Below, piece after piece: positions 26,701-34,522 of a DNA stretch of 60,945 nucleotides. The stretch is from an uncultured Myxococcaceae bacterium (lineage in GTDB: Bacteria; Myxococcota_A; Polyangia; Polyangiales; Ga0077539), in NCBI GenBank assembly GCA_945952225.1, contig CAMFHP010000040.1:1-60945 (forward strand), given 5' to 3'. The notes under the pieces are model-generated. The model was not told the origin of the DNA and made no database searches. It saw only the letters and a program-made list of their open reading frames with translations. Position 1 is the first letter of the stretch, and each line of letters starts with the position of its first letter. Made by a program: the position numbers and the translations under genes.

Positions 26701-28575
26701 TCACGCGTCGACGTAGGCGCGGAACCACTCTTCGAGCATCAGCAACGTCCAGAGGCGGTCGGCGTCGGTGCGGTCGCGCGCGGCGCGGTCGAGGAGCGCG
26801 TCGACAGCCTTCGCCTCGAAGAGCCCGCGGTTGCGCGCGCGAGCGCTGCGCAGAAGGTCGCGCGTGCGGTCGCCGAGGTCTTCGTGCATCCAGCGCCCGA
26901 GGGGCAGCGCGAAGCCCCGCTTCGTGCGCCACAAAATGGACGCGGGCACGAGCCCCTCCATCGCCACGCGGAGCACGTGCTTGCCGCGCACCCGCATCAG
27001 CGCGCGCATCGGAAGGCGCGCCGCGAACTCGATCACCGCGGTGTCGAGAAAGGGGCAGCGGACTTCGAGCGCGTGGGCCATCGACGCGATGTCGACCTTC
27101 GCGTGAATGTCGTCGGTGAGGTACGTGCCGAAGTCCATGTCGAGCACGCGGGTCATGGGGTACGCGCCGGTGGAGCGCTCGACGATGGAGGCGAAGCGCG
27201 CGAGCGTGCGCGTCGTCGCCGCGTCACGGAGCGCGGGGCCGTAGAGGTCGCGCTTCTCGTCGGGATTGAACTGCCCCACGAGGTGCAGGTAGCGCGCGGC
27301 CTCCCCCTCGCCCATCGCGTCGGCGAAGCGCGCGAAGGGCGTGTGAACGCGCCCCGCCACCGCCGAGAGCGCGCCGCGAAACATCCGCTGCGCCCGCGCC
27401 GGGAGCCGGTCGTGGAGGTGCCCCACGCGCGCCGGGTTGTAGCGCTTGTAGCCCGCGAAGACCTCGTCGCTTCCATCGCCCGAGAGCGAGACCGTGACGT
27501 GCTCGCGGGTCATCTTCGCGAGGCACCAGGTGGCGACGGAGCTGCTGTCGGCGAAGGGCTCGCCGTGGTGCCGCACGATCTCGCCGACGAGGGTGGTCAT
27601 GTCGGGGGAGACCACGAGCTCGTGGTGGTCGGTGCCGTAGCGCTTCGCGACCTGGCGCGCGTACACGAGCTCGCTGTCATCGGCGTGTGGAAAGCCGATG
27701 GAGAAGGTCTTCACGGGCCGCGACGACTGCGTGGCCATGAGCGCCACCACCGACGACGAGTCGACGCCGCCGGAGAGGAACGCGCCGAGCGGAACGTCGC
27801 TCACCAGCCTGCGCTTCACGGCCTCGGCGAGGAGCGTGCGGAGCTGCGCGGCGAGCGTCGCGGTGTCGTCGGTGAAGACCGGTCCGCGGCGCAGCGACCA
27901 GTAGCGCACGGGCGTCGGGAGCTCACCCGGTCGCACGAGCGCGTAGTGGGCCGCGGGGAGCTTGAACGTGTCGCGCCAGATCGAGTGCGGCGCGGGCACG
28001 TACTGAAGCGTGAGGTACTCGTCGACGGCGCTGAGGTCGACCGCGGGGCGCTCGTCGGGCAGGGCCTTCGCGAGGGCGTGAAGCTCCGACGCGAAGAGGA
28101 GCCCGCGCGAGGTCATGCGGTACGCGAGCGGCTTCTTGCCCGTGCGGTCGCGCGCGAGGAGGAGCACCTGCTGCTTCGCATCCCAGAGCGCGAGCGCGAA
28201 CATGCCGTCGAGGTGCGCGACACACGCGGGGCCGTGCTCCTCCCAGAGGTGCAGCACCACCTCGCTGTCGGAGTGCGAGCGGAACGTGTGGCCCTTCGCG
28301 ACGAGCGCCTCGCGCAGCGCCTTGAAGTTGTAGATCTCGCCGTTGACCACCACCGCCACGGTGCCGTCTTCGTTGAGCATCGGCTGCCGTCCGTCGGGCG
28401 ACAGGTCGATGATCGAGAGCCGTCGATGACCGAGCGCGCAGGGCCCCTCGCTCCACGTTCCGTCGGCGTCGGGGCCGCGGTGTGCGAGCGCGTCGTTCAT
28501 GCGCTGAACCACATCGAGGTGGCGCGCGCCGCGGTCATTCGCGTCGCGTGTGAGAAGGCCCGAGATGCCGCACAT
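26701..28575 (-). CDS. asnB: Glutamine-dependent asparagine synthetase-type amidotransferase
   Basis: A 624-residue two-domain enzyme. ATG 28575 leaves the catalytic Cys2 at the mature N-terminus of the class II glutaminase domain (1-210), with RRLSIIDLS and NGEIYN motifs. The synthetase domain has the ATP-pyrophosphatase loop SGGVDSS at 268-274 and GDGSDEVFAGYKRY. AGGAG lies 7-8 nt before the start. Such AsnB proteins make asparagine, but copies inside polysaccharide loci can amidate uronic acids; the neighbouring ugd, rml and flippase genes make that possible here (inference). It is divergent from rmlB. Confidence 0.93.
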   Translation of the reverse strand: MCGISGLLTRDANDRGARHLDVVQRMNDALAHRGPDADGTWSEGPCALGHRRLSIIDLSPDGRQPMLNEDGTVAVVVNGEIYNFKALREALVAKGHTFRSHSDSEVVLHLWEEHGPACVAHLDGMFALALWDAKQQVLLLARDRTGKKPLAYRMTSRGLLFASELHALAKALPDERPAVDLSAVDEYLTLQYVPAPHSIWRDTFKLPAAHYALVRPGELPTPVRYWSLRRGPVFTDDTATLAAQLRTLLAEAVKRRLVSDVPLGAFLSGGVDSSSVVALMATQSSRPVKTFSIGFPHADDSELVYARQVAKRYGTDHHELVVSPDMTTLVGEIVRHHGEPFADSSSVATWCLAKMTREHVTVSLSGDGSDEVFAGYKRYNPARVGHLHDRLPARAQRMFRGALSAVAGRVHTPFARFADAMGEGEAARYLHLVGQFNPDEKRDLYGPALRDAATTRTLARFASIVERSTGAYPMTRVLDMDFGTYLTDDIHAKVDIASMAHALEVRCPFLDTAVIEFAARLPMRALMRVRGKHVLRVAMEGLVPASILWRTKRGFALPLGRWMHEDLGDRTRDLLRSARARNRGLFEAKAVDALLDRAARDRTDADRLWTLLMLEEWFRAYVDA

Positions 28576-28632
28576 GACGTCTCTCCTCGCGTGGCCACCG
28601 GAGGCGCCACCCGCAGCGTGATCGTGGGGGCG

Positions 28633-28662
28633 CACGTATCACTCCGCGCGCTCGCGCCGCAA
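28633..28662 (-). promoter_or_regulatory. Candidate promoter of asnB
   Basis: On the minus strand, TTGCGG (28662-28657), an 18-bp spacer and TACGTG (28638-28633) form a weak sigma-70-like pair in the 155-bp divergent region. It sits back to back with the rmlB promoter candidate. Confidence 0.35.
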
Positions 28663-28673
28663 GCGTCGCGGCG

Positions 28674-28701
28674 TTGCCACGGGGGTGTCTTGTGATAGCG
28701 T
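28674..28701 (+). promoter_or_regulatory. Candidate promoter of the rmlBA operon
   Basis: TTGCCA (28674-28679), a 16-bp spacer and TAGCGT (28696-28701) form a sigma-70-like pair. The first gene starts 29 bp downstream at GTG 28731 with GGAG at 28716-28719. Confidence 0.4.
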
Positions 28702-28730
28702 CCGCCGCCCTTTCGGGAGCGAGTGTTCGC

Positions 28731-29792
28731 GTGCAGACCCTTCTCGTCACCGGCGGCGCCGGCTTCATCGGATCCAACTTCGTGCACCGCGCGCTCGCCC
28801 TCGGCGCGCACCGCGTGGTCACCCTCGACAAGCTCACCTACGCGGGCAACGTCGCCAACCTCACCTCGGTGATGCAGCACCCCGCGCATCGCTTCGTCGA
28901 GGGCGACATCTGCGACGGCGCGCTCGTCGAGACGCTGCTCCGCGACCACGACGTCGACGCGGTGCTCAACTTCGCGGCGGAGTCGCACGTCGACCGCTCC
29001 ATCGACTCGGCGGGGCCCTTCGTGCAGACCAACGTGGTCGGCGTGCAGGTGCTCCTCGATGCGTCGCGACGGCACGCACGCGACCGCGCGAAGCCCTTTC
29101 GCTTCGTGCAGGTCTCGACCGACGAGGTCTACGGATCGCTCGGCGCCGAAGGCGCGTTCACCGAGTCGACGCCCTTCGCGCCCAACTCACCGTACGCCGC
29201 TTCGAAGGCCGCCGCCGATCACCTCGTGCGCGCGTGGCATCACACCTACGGCCTCGACACCGTTCGCACGAACTGTTCGAACAACTACGGGCCCTATCAG
29301 TTTCCCGAGAAGCTCATTCCGTTGATGGTGCTCAACGCGCTCGAAGGGCGCGCGCTGCCCGTGTACGGCGACGGCCTCAACGTGCGCGACTGGCTCTACG
29401 TCGAAGACCACTGCGACGCGCTGCTCGCCGTGCTCCGCGGCGGACGCGCGGGCGAGGCCTACAACATCGGCGGCAACGCCGAGCGCACCAACCTCGCGAT
29501 GGTGCACGCGCTCTGCGACCTCGTCGACGCGATGGCCCCCTCGCCCGCGGGCTCCGCGCGACGGCTCATCACGCACGTGAAGGATCGACCGGGCCACGAT
29601 CGACGCTACGCCATCGACGCGTCGAAGATCCGCGCGGAGCTCGGGTGGGAGCCCGCGCACCGCTTCGACGACGGCCTGCGCGCGACGGTGCGCTGGTACC
29701 TCGACCACCGCGCGTGGTGCGACGACATCGCGGCGCGGGTCTACCGACGCGAGCGCATCGGGCTCGGGAGCAGCACGGAGGCGAAGGGATGA
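28731..29792 (+). CDS. rmlB: dTDP-glucose 4,6-dehydratase
   Basis: A 353-residue short-chain dehydrogenase that converts dTDP-glucose to dTDP-4-keto-6-deoxyglucose. The NAD-binding motif TGGAGFIGSN is at 7-16, the active-site segment STDEVYG at 129-135 (Asp131 and Glu132 are the dehydration pair in RmlB), and the YxxxK pair is Tyr155/Lys159. Length is normal for RmlB. GTG 28731 is the start because the Rossmann fold begins right there and GGAG lies 11 nt upstream. The stop overlaps the rmlA start (ATGA). First gene of a five-gene coupled operon. Confidence 0.95.
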   Translation: MQTLLVTGGAGFIGSNFVHRALALGAHRVVTLDKLTYAGNVANLTSVMQHPAHRFVEGDICDGALVETLLRDHDVDAVLNFAAESHVDRSIDSAGPFVQTNVVGVQVLLDASRRHARDRAKPFRFVQVSTDEVYGSLGAEGAFTESTPFAPNSPYAASKAAADHLVRAWHHTYGLDTVRTNCSNNYGPYQFPEKLIPLMVLNALEGRALPVYGDGLNVRDWLYVEDHCDALLAVLRGGRAGEAYNIGGNAERTNLAMVHALCDLVDAMAPSPAGSARRLITHVKDRPGHDRRYAIDASKIRAELGWEPAHRFDDGLRATVRWYLDHRAWCDDIAARVYRRERIGLGSSTEAKG

Positions 29793-30871
29793 AGGGGCTC
29801 GTTCTCGCAGGCGGCTCGGGCACGCGGCTGCGTCCCATCACGTACACGGGCGCCAAGCAGCTCGTGCCGGTGGCCAACCGTCCGGTGCTCTTCTACGTGA
29901 TCGACAACCTCGTCGACGCGGGCATCACCGACATCGGGATCATCATCTCGCCGGAGACGGGCCACGAGGTGCGCAGCGCCCTCGGCGACGGGTCGCGCTG
30001 GAACGCGTCGCTCACGTACATCCTGCAGGACAAGCCCCGCGGCCTCGCCCACGCCGTGCTCGTCGCGAAGGACTACCTCGGCGACGCGCCCTTCTGCATG
30101 TTCCTCGGCGATAACCTCATCGGCACGAAGATCCGCGCGGCGAAGGAGGCCTTCCTCGCGACGCCCACCTACGAGGCCTCGGTGATGCTCAAGGAGGTGC
30201 CGAACCCCTCGTCGTTCGGCGTCGCCGAGCTCGACGCGCAGGGCCACATCGCGCGCCTCGTCGAGAAGCCGAAGGAGCCCCGCAGCCGGCTCGCGCTCGT
30301 GGGGATCTATTTCTTCCGTCCGTCGGTGTTTGAAGCCATTTCCGAGATCCGTCCGTCGGCGCGCGGCGAGCTCGAAATCACCGACACGCTGAGCCGCATT
30401 CTCGAGAAGGGCGGCACCGTGCACTGGGACGCGGTCACCTCGTGGTGGCTCGACACGGGCAAAAAAGACGACCTCCTGCTCGCGAACGACACCGTGCTCG
30501 ACGCGTGGCTCGAACACGACGTGCGCGGCGCCGTCGACGGCGAGAGCACGCTCTCGGGCCGCGTGCGCATCGAGCCCGGCGCGGTGGTGCAGCGCTCGCG
30601 CATCCGTGGGCCCGTGGTGATCGGCGCCAACGCGCGCATCGTCGACTCGCGCATCGGACCGTTCACGAGCATCGGCGACGGGGTGTCGGTGGTGCGCTCC
30701 GGCGTCGACCACTCGGTCATCATGGAGAACGCCCACGTCGAAGACATCGCGCGCCTCGAGGACTCGCTCCTCGGTCGCCGCGTTCGCGTGCAGCCGGGGG
30801 CCACGCGGGCCGGCGCGCTCGCGCTCCTCGTCGGCGACGACTGCGTGGTGGAGCTCGCGCGTACGCCATGA
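29789..30871 (+). CDS. rmlA: Glucose-1-phosphate thymidylyltransferase, long form
   Basis: A 360-residue enzyme that makes dTDP-glucose from dTTP and glucose-1-phosphate. The signature GGSGTRLRPITYTGAKQLVP starts at residue 8, and FLGDN carries the metal-binding Asp. Beyond the roughly 240-residue catalytic domain there is a left-handed beta-helix of hexapeptide type (about 255-350), which marks the long RmlA class (as in StrD) rather than the common 290-residue form. It is coupled by 4-nt overlaps to rmlB before and the epimerase/reductase after. Its product is the substrate of RmlB. Confidence 0.94.
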   Translation: MKGLVLAGGSGTRLRPITYTGAKQLVPVANRPVLFYVIDNLVDAGITDIGIIISPETGHEVRSALGDGSRWNASLTYILQDKPRGLAHAVLVAKDYLGDAPFCMFLGDNLIGTKIRAAKEAFLATPTYEASVMLKEVPNPSSFGVAELDAQGHIARLVEKPKEPRSRLALVGIYFFRPSVFEAISEIRPSARGELEITDTLSRILEKGGTVHWDAVTSWWLDTGKKDDLLLANDTVLDAWLEHDVRGAVDGESTLSGRVRIEPGAVVQRSRIRGPVVIGANARIVDSRIGPFTSIGDGVSVVRSGVDHSVIMENAHVEDIARLEDSLLGRRVRVQPGATRAGALALLVGDDCVVELARTP

Positions 30872-31698
30872 AGACCCTCGTATTCGGACCCGGTTTCCTC
30901 GGTCAGCGCCTCTGCGCGCAGCTCCCCGGCGCGGTGCTCTCGCGCGTCGACATCACCGACGCCGCGGCCGTGCGCGAAGCCCTCCGCGAGCACGCGCCCG
31001 AGGCCGTCATCAACGCCGCGGGCAAGACCGGACGGCCCAACGTCGACTGGTGCGAGACCCATCAGGCCGAGACGTACCGCGCCAACGTGGTGGGCCCGCT
31101 CGTGCTCGCCGACGCGTGCGCCGCGCGGGGCGCGTACCTGCTGCACATCGGCTCGGGATGTGTGTTCTACGGCGACTCGCCCGCGCCGGGCGGATGGCGC
31201 GAAGACGACCCCGCGAACCCCATCTCGTTCTACTCGCGGACGAAGTACGCCGCGGACCTCGTGCTCGGCAAGCTCCCCCACGTCGGCGTGGCGCGCATCC
31301 GCATGCCGCTCGACGGACGCCCCGACGCGCGCAACCTCATCACCAAGCTCTCGAAGTACCGCTTCGTGATCGATGTCGAGAACTCGGTGACCGTCGTCGA
31401 CGACTTCGTCTCCGTGGCGGGCGCGCTCGTCGAGCGGCGCGCACAGGGCGTCTTTCACGTGACCAACCCCGGCGCGATGAAGCACCGCGACCTCCTCGCG
31501 GCGTACCGCCGTCACGTCGATCCGTCGCACGCGGCGGAGTTCATTCCCGCAGAGGAGCTCGTCACGCGCGGGCTCGCGGCGGCGGCGCGTTCGAACTGCA
31601 TCCTCGCGAGCGATCGGCTCGCGGCGCTGGGCATCACGATGCGTCCCATCGCCGACGTGCTCGACGGGCTCGTGGCGGAGTACGCGCGCCACGCATGA
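30868..31698 (+). CDS. dTDP-4-keto-6-deoxyglucose 3,5-epimerase/4-reductase, plant UER1/RHM-like (predicted bifunctional)
   Basis: A 276-residue SDR protein in the place where rmlC/rmlD would be expected. It is closer to plant UER1 (NRS/ER) and the C-terminal domain of RHM than to ordinary RmlD: it shares NAAGKTGRPNVDWCETH (49-65), GSGCVF (95-100), FYSRTK (121-126), RMP (145-147), RNLITK (155-160) and VTNPG. The SDR pair is Tyr122/Lys126. Cys98 and Lys160 align with the residues I recall as required for epimerisation in UER1 (Cys115, Lys183). The inferred product is dTDP-L-rhamnose made in one enzyme without RmlC. The NAD(P) motif is GPGFLG at 7-12. It is coupled by ATGA overlaps on both sides. 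The sugar could be another 6-deoxy sugar. Confidence 0.85.
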   Translation: MKTLVFGPGFLGQRLCAQLPGAVLSRVDITDAAAVREALREHAPEAVINAAGKTGRPNVDWCETHQAETYRANVVGPLVLADACAARGAYLLHIGSGCVFYGDSPAPGGWREDDPANPISFYSRTKYAADLVLGKLPHVGVARIRMPLDGRPDARNLITKLSKYRFVIDVENSVTVVDDFVSVAGALVERRAQGVFHVTNPGAMKHRDLLAAYRRHVDPSHAAEFIPAEELVTRGLAAAARSNCILASDRLAALGITMRPIADVLDGLVAEYARHA

Positions 31699-32318
31699 GC
31701 GCCGTCGTCGACAAGCGCGGACGCCTCGCGGCCATCACCCCCGCCGCGCCCGTACGCCTGGAGCTCGGATGCGGCCCCACGAAGGTCGTGCCCGAGGCCC
31801 TCGGCGTCGACATGCTCGACACGCCCGCGGTCGACGTGCTCGGTGACGTGTACGAGGTGCTCGCGCGCGTGCCCGACGCGTCGGTGTCGACGGTGTACAG
31901 CGCGCACTTTCTCGAACACGTGCGCGACCTCGACGGGCTCTTCGAAGCCTTCGGGCGCGTCGTCGTTGACGGGGGAACGGTCGAAGCGATCGTTCCGCAT
32001 TTCTCGAACCCGTACTTCTATTCGGACCCGACGCACACGCGCACCTTCGGGCTCTACAGCTTCGCGTACCTCGCGGAGTGCGCGCTCTTTCACCGCGGCG
32101 TGCCGCGCTACGGGCGCGACTGGGGCTTCGTCGTCGAGCGCGTGGAGCTCGCGTTCCTCTCGCCCTTTCCCGTGCGCGGCGCGCTGCGCGGGCTCTTCGG
32201 GCGCGTGGTGAACGCGCACCGCTGGTGCCAGGAGTTCTACGAAGAGAACCTCACGGGCCTCGTGGGCTGCTACGAGGTGCGCGCCACGCTGCGACGCCGT
32301 CCGCGGAGCGCGCCGTGA
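31695..32318 (+). CDS. SAM-dependent methyltransferase in the rhamnose operon
   Basis: A 207-residue class I methyltransferase. SAM-binding motif I LELGCG is at 22-27, then GVDM, and AHFLEHVRD, typical of small-molecule methyltransferases in polysaccharide clusters. The C-terminal half has aromatic-rich segments that may bind a sugar or lipid-linked acceptor. Both ends overlap neighbours by 4 nt (ATGA, GTGA), so it belongs to the rmlBA operon. O-methylation of rhamnose or another residue is a reasonable inference; the acceptor is not known. Confidence 0.87.
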   Translation: MSAVVDKRGRLAAITPAAPVRLELGCGPTKVVPEALGVDMLDTPAVDVLGDVYEVLARVPDASVSTVYSAHFLEHVRDLDGLFEAFGRVVVDGGTVEAIVPHFSNPYFYSDPTHTRTFGLYSFAYLAECALFHRGVPRYGRDWGFVVERVELAFLSPFPVRGALRGLFGRVVNAHRWCQEFYEENLTGLVGCYEVRATLRRRPRSAP

Positions 32319-33820
32319 GCGACCAGGCCGCGCGAGAGGCGCGCGGCGTCTCCATCAGTCTGCTCACGCTCGTGGCGCAGGCGTCGATGCCCGCGTTTCA
32401 CGTGATGCTCTCGCGGGGCCTCGGGCCGTCGCCGTACGGGCTCTACGCGTGGTCGAACATGGTCGTCGAGATGCTCTCGGTGATCACCCTGCTCGGCATG
32501 GACCTCGCCGTCACCCGCGAGACCTCCGTGGCCGTCGCCGACGGTGACGACGACCGTGTGGAGCGCGCCGTCGCGCAGGGCCTTCGCGTCGTGTTGCTCT
32601 CGGGCGTCGCGGTGGCCGCGCTGCTCGCCGTGGGCGCGCCCGCCATCGCGTCGTGGGCGGGCAAGCCCGACGTGGTGGGGCCGCTGCGCGCGCTCATCGC
32701 GGTGCCCATCGCGTACCACGCGGCGACGATGTTCCTGCTCGCGACGAACGCGCGCCTCGCGATGCACTACGACTTCTGGACGCGCGGGCTCTTTCAGCCC
32801 CTCACGCTCCTCGCGGTCACGGCGCTCGCGCTGCACCTGAACCTCGGCATCGTGGGCGCGTGTGTGGCCGTCGCGACGGGGATGGGGCTCACCGCGGTGA
32901 TGGCCTCGGTGTTCTACGGCCGCGAGTTCTCGCTCTCGAAGACGCTGCGCCACGCGCTCACGGCGCCCACCGACACGGCGCTCCTGCGCGCGGGCCTCCC
33001 GCTCGTCGCGATGAACCTCGTGGCCGCGCTGCGCGGACGCATCGACGCGTTCTGGCTCCTGCGCTACGGCACCGAGGCCGACGTGGGCGCCTACAACGCC
33101 TGCATGCTCTACGCGGTGTCGCTCTTTCAGATCCGCAGCGCGTTCTATCCCGTGATCGGCGCGCGGCTGCCGGGGCTCCTCGAATCGGGCGACCGCGCGG
33201 CGCTGCGCGAGTTTCTCGCCCGCCAGGTGCGCTGGGTGGCCCTGCTCGCGACGCCCGTGTTCGTGCTCTTCGCGGGCCTCGGCGACGGGCTCCTCGCGAT
33301 CTTCGGGCGGGGCTTTCTCTACGCCGTTCCCGCGCTGGCGTGGCTCGCGCTCGGGCAGTTCTTCAGCGCGCTCTCGCTGCCCGTGTACGTGCTCCCGCTC
33401 GGGCGTCGCGCGCACCTCAGCACGCTCTCCGCGACGGTCGCCATCGCGTTGCAGCTCGTGGTGCCGCGGGTGCTCATTCCGCGCTGGGGACTCGCGGGCG
33501 CGGCCTTCTCCTTCGCCCTCGCGCTCATCGTGGCCGAGTCGCTCGCGCTGGTGTTCTCGTGGCGCATCACGAAGGTGCACGCGCTCTCGTGGGGGCTGCT
33601 CAAGCCCCTCATCGCGGGGGCGGGCGCGTGGGCGGCGGCGCGCGGTGTTCAGTCGCTCGTGCACGGCGGTGTGGCGGTGCGATTCTTCGCGGGCGCAGGG
33701 GCGGGCGCGGTCGTGTACCTCGCGCTCGTGGCGCTCCTCGGCTTCGATGAGGTCGAGCGGGGACTCGTACGCGACGGCCTCGGACGCGTGCGCGCGGCGA
33801 TCGATCGACGGCGCGCGTGA
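32315..33820 (+). CDS. Wzx-type polysaccharide flippase (MATE/PST superfamily)
   Basis: A 501-residue inner-membrane protein with about 12 hydrophobic segments spread over the whole length and short polar loops, typical of flippases that move undecaprenyl-linked oligosaccharides across the inner membrane. The N-terminal segment SLLTLVAQASMPAFHVMLSR and the mid-protein RGRIDAFWLLRYG fit the family. It starts at GTG 32315, overlapping the methyltransferase stop (GTGA). It is the last gene of the coupled rml operon. No Wzy polymerase or Wzz chain-length regulator was recognised in the window. Confidence 0.87.
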   Translation: MSDQAAREARGVSISLLTLVAQASMPAFHVMLSRGLGPSPYGLYAWSNMVVEMLSVITLLGMDLAVTRETSVAVADGDDDRVERAVAQGLRVVLLSGVAVAALLAVGAPAIASWAGKPDVVGPLRALIAVPIAYHAATMFLLATNARLAMHYDFWTRGLFQPLTLLAVTALALHLNLGIVGACVAVATGMGLTAVMASVFYGREFSLSKTLRHALTAPTDTALLRAGLPLVAMNLVAALRGRIDAFWLLRYGTEADVGAYNACMLYAVSLFQIRSAFYPVIGARLPGLLESGDRAALREFLARQVRWVALLATPVFVLFAGLGDGLLAIFGRGFLYAVPALAWLALGQFFSALSLPVYVLPLGRRAHLSTLSATVAIALQLVVPRVLIPRWGLAGAAFSFALALIVAESLALVFSWRITKVHALSWGLLKPLIAGAGAWAAARGVQSLVHGGVAVRFFAGAGAGAVVYLALVALLGFDEVERGLVRDGLGRVRAAIDRRRA

Positions 33821-33930
33821 GGGCGGCACCGCGCGTGCTGTGAGCCTCGCGAGAAGGGCCGCGGTCGCGCGGGATGTGCGACGATCGCGGGCTGCGGCGG
33901 TGGTGCGTCGCGTGGCCGGGCGTGGCGACT

Positions 33931-33950
33931 GTGGTCGTCGCAGCGACCAC
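33931..33950 (+). promoter_or_regulatory. Hairpin directly upstream of a ribosome-binding site
   Basis: GTGGTCG (33931-33937) and CGACCAC (33944-33950) form a perfect 7-bp stem with a 6-nt loop. The strong AGGAGG of the next gene starts 3 nt after it. It might end the flippase transcript or affect translation of the lipoprotein gene; no T-run follows. Confidence 0.3.
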
Positions 33951-33964
33951 GCAGGAGGGTGACG

Positions 33965-34522
33965 ATGCGAAGGTGGAGCAGCGTTGGGTGCGCGCTCGCG
34001 TTGACGGCCTGCGGAGGGCCGCGCGTGACCTGGGGGCAGGAGACGCCCGTACGTTCCTCGGGGTCGGCGGAGGCGCCCGACGAGGCCTTCGGCGAGACCG
34101 TGCGTGTGACGTTCCTCGACGTGGCGCACTACGGAGAGCTCATCGCGTGTGACCGCGACCGGCTCTACGTCCGCGAGCACGCGCATGTCGACGTGTGGCG
34201 CGCGTTCACGTGGCACGGCGACCTGCGCGTCGACCTGCTCGAAGCGCCACGGCGCGGCGCCATGGTCGGGTGGACCGTCGCGCAGACCCTCTCGACGGGC
34301 ACGCACGGGTGGTTCGCGGTGGTGACGGCGCCGGTGAGCATCCTCGCGGGCACGGTGGCCACGGCGACCACGTGGACGCCCTCGCACCGCGTCGAGGCCT
34401 GCGCCGCCGTGCGGGCCCACGCGCGCTTTCCCAACGGCATGCCCGCGGGCTTCGCCGACCGCTTCGACACGGAGCGTCCCCGATTGCGCGCGCCCTGGAA
34501 CGTCTCCGCGGAGGCGCCATGA
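33965..34522 (+). CDS. Hypothetical lipoprotein, 185 aa
   Basis: A short lipoprotein: the signal peptide ends in lipobox LTAC with Cys16. The mature part has a beta-rich segment (VRVTFLDVAHYGELIACDRD) and a hydrophobic stretch near 107-135 that may be membrane-embedded. No family recognised. AGGAGG lies 6 nt before ATG 33965, which decides this start over GTG 33959. The stop overlaps the next gene (ATGA), so the two products probably act together. Confidence 0.7.
   Translation: MRRWSSVGCALALTACGGPRVTWGQETPVRSSGSAEAPDEAFGETVRVTFLDVAHYGELIACDRDRLYVREHAHVDVWRAFTWHGDLRVDLLEAPRRGAMVGWTVAQTLSTGTHGWFAVVTAPVSILAGTVATATTWTPSHRVEACAAVRAHARFPNGMPAGFADRFDTERPRLRAPWNVSAEAP

Noticed and set aside
32270-34420. 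Minus-strand frame of 716 codons opposite the flippase and lipoprotein genes
   Set aside because: His/Arg/Glu-rich composition, no domain, and it cuts across three plus-strand genes with clear motifs.
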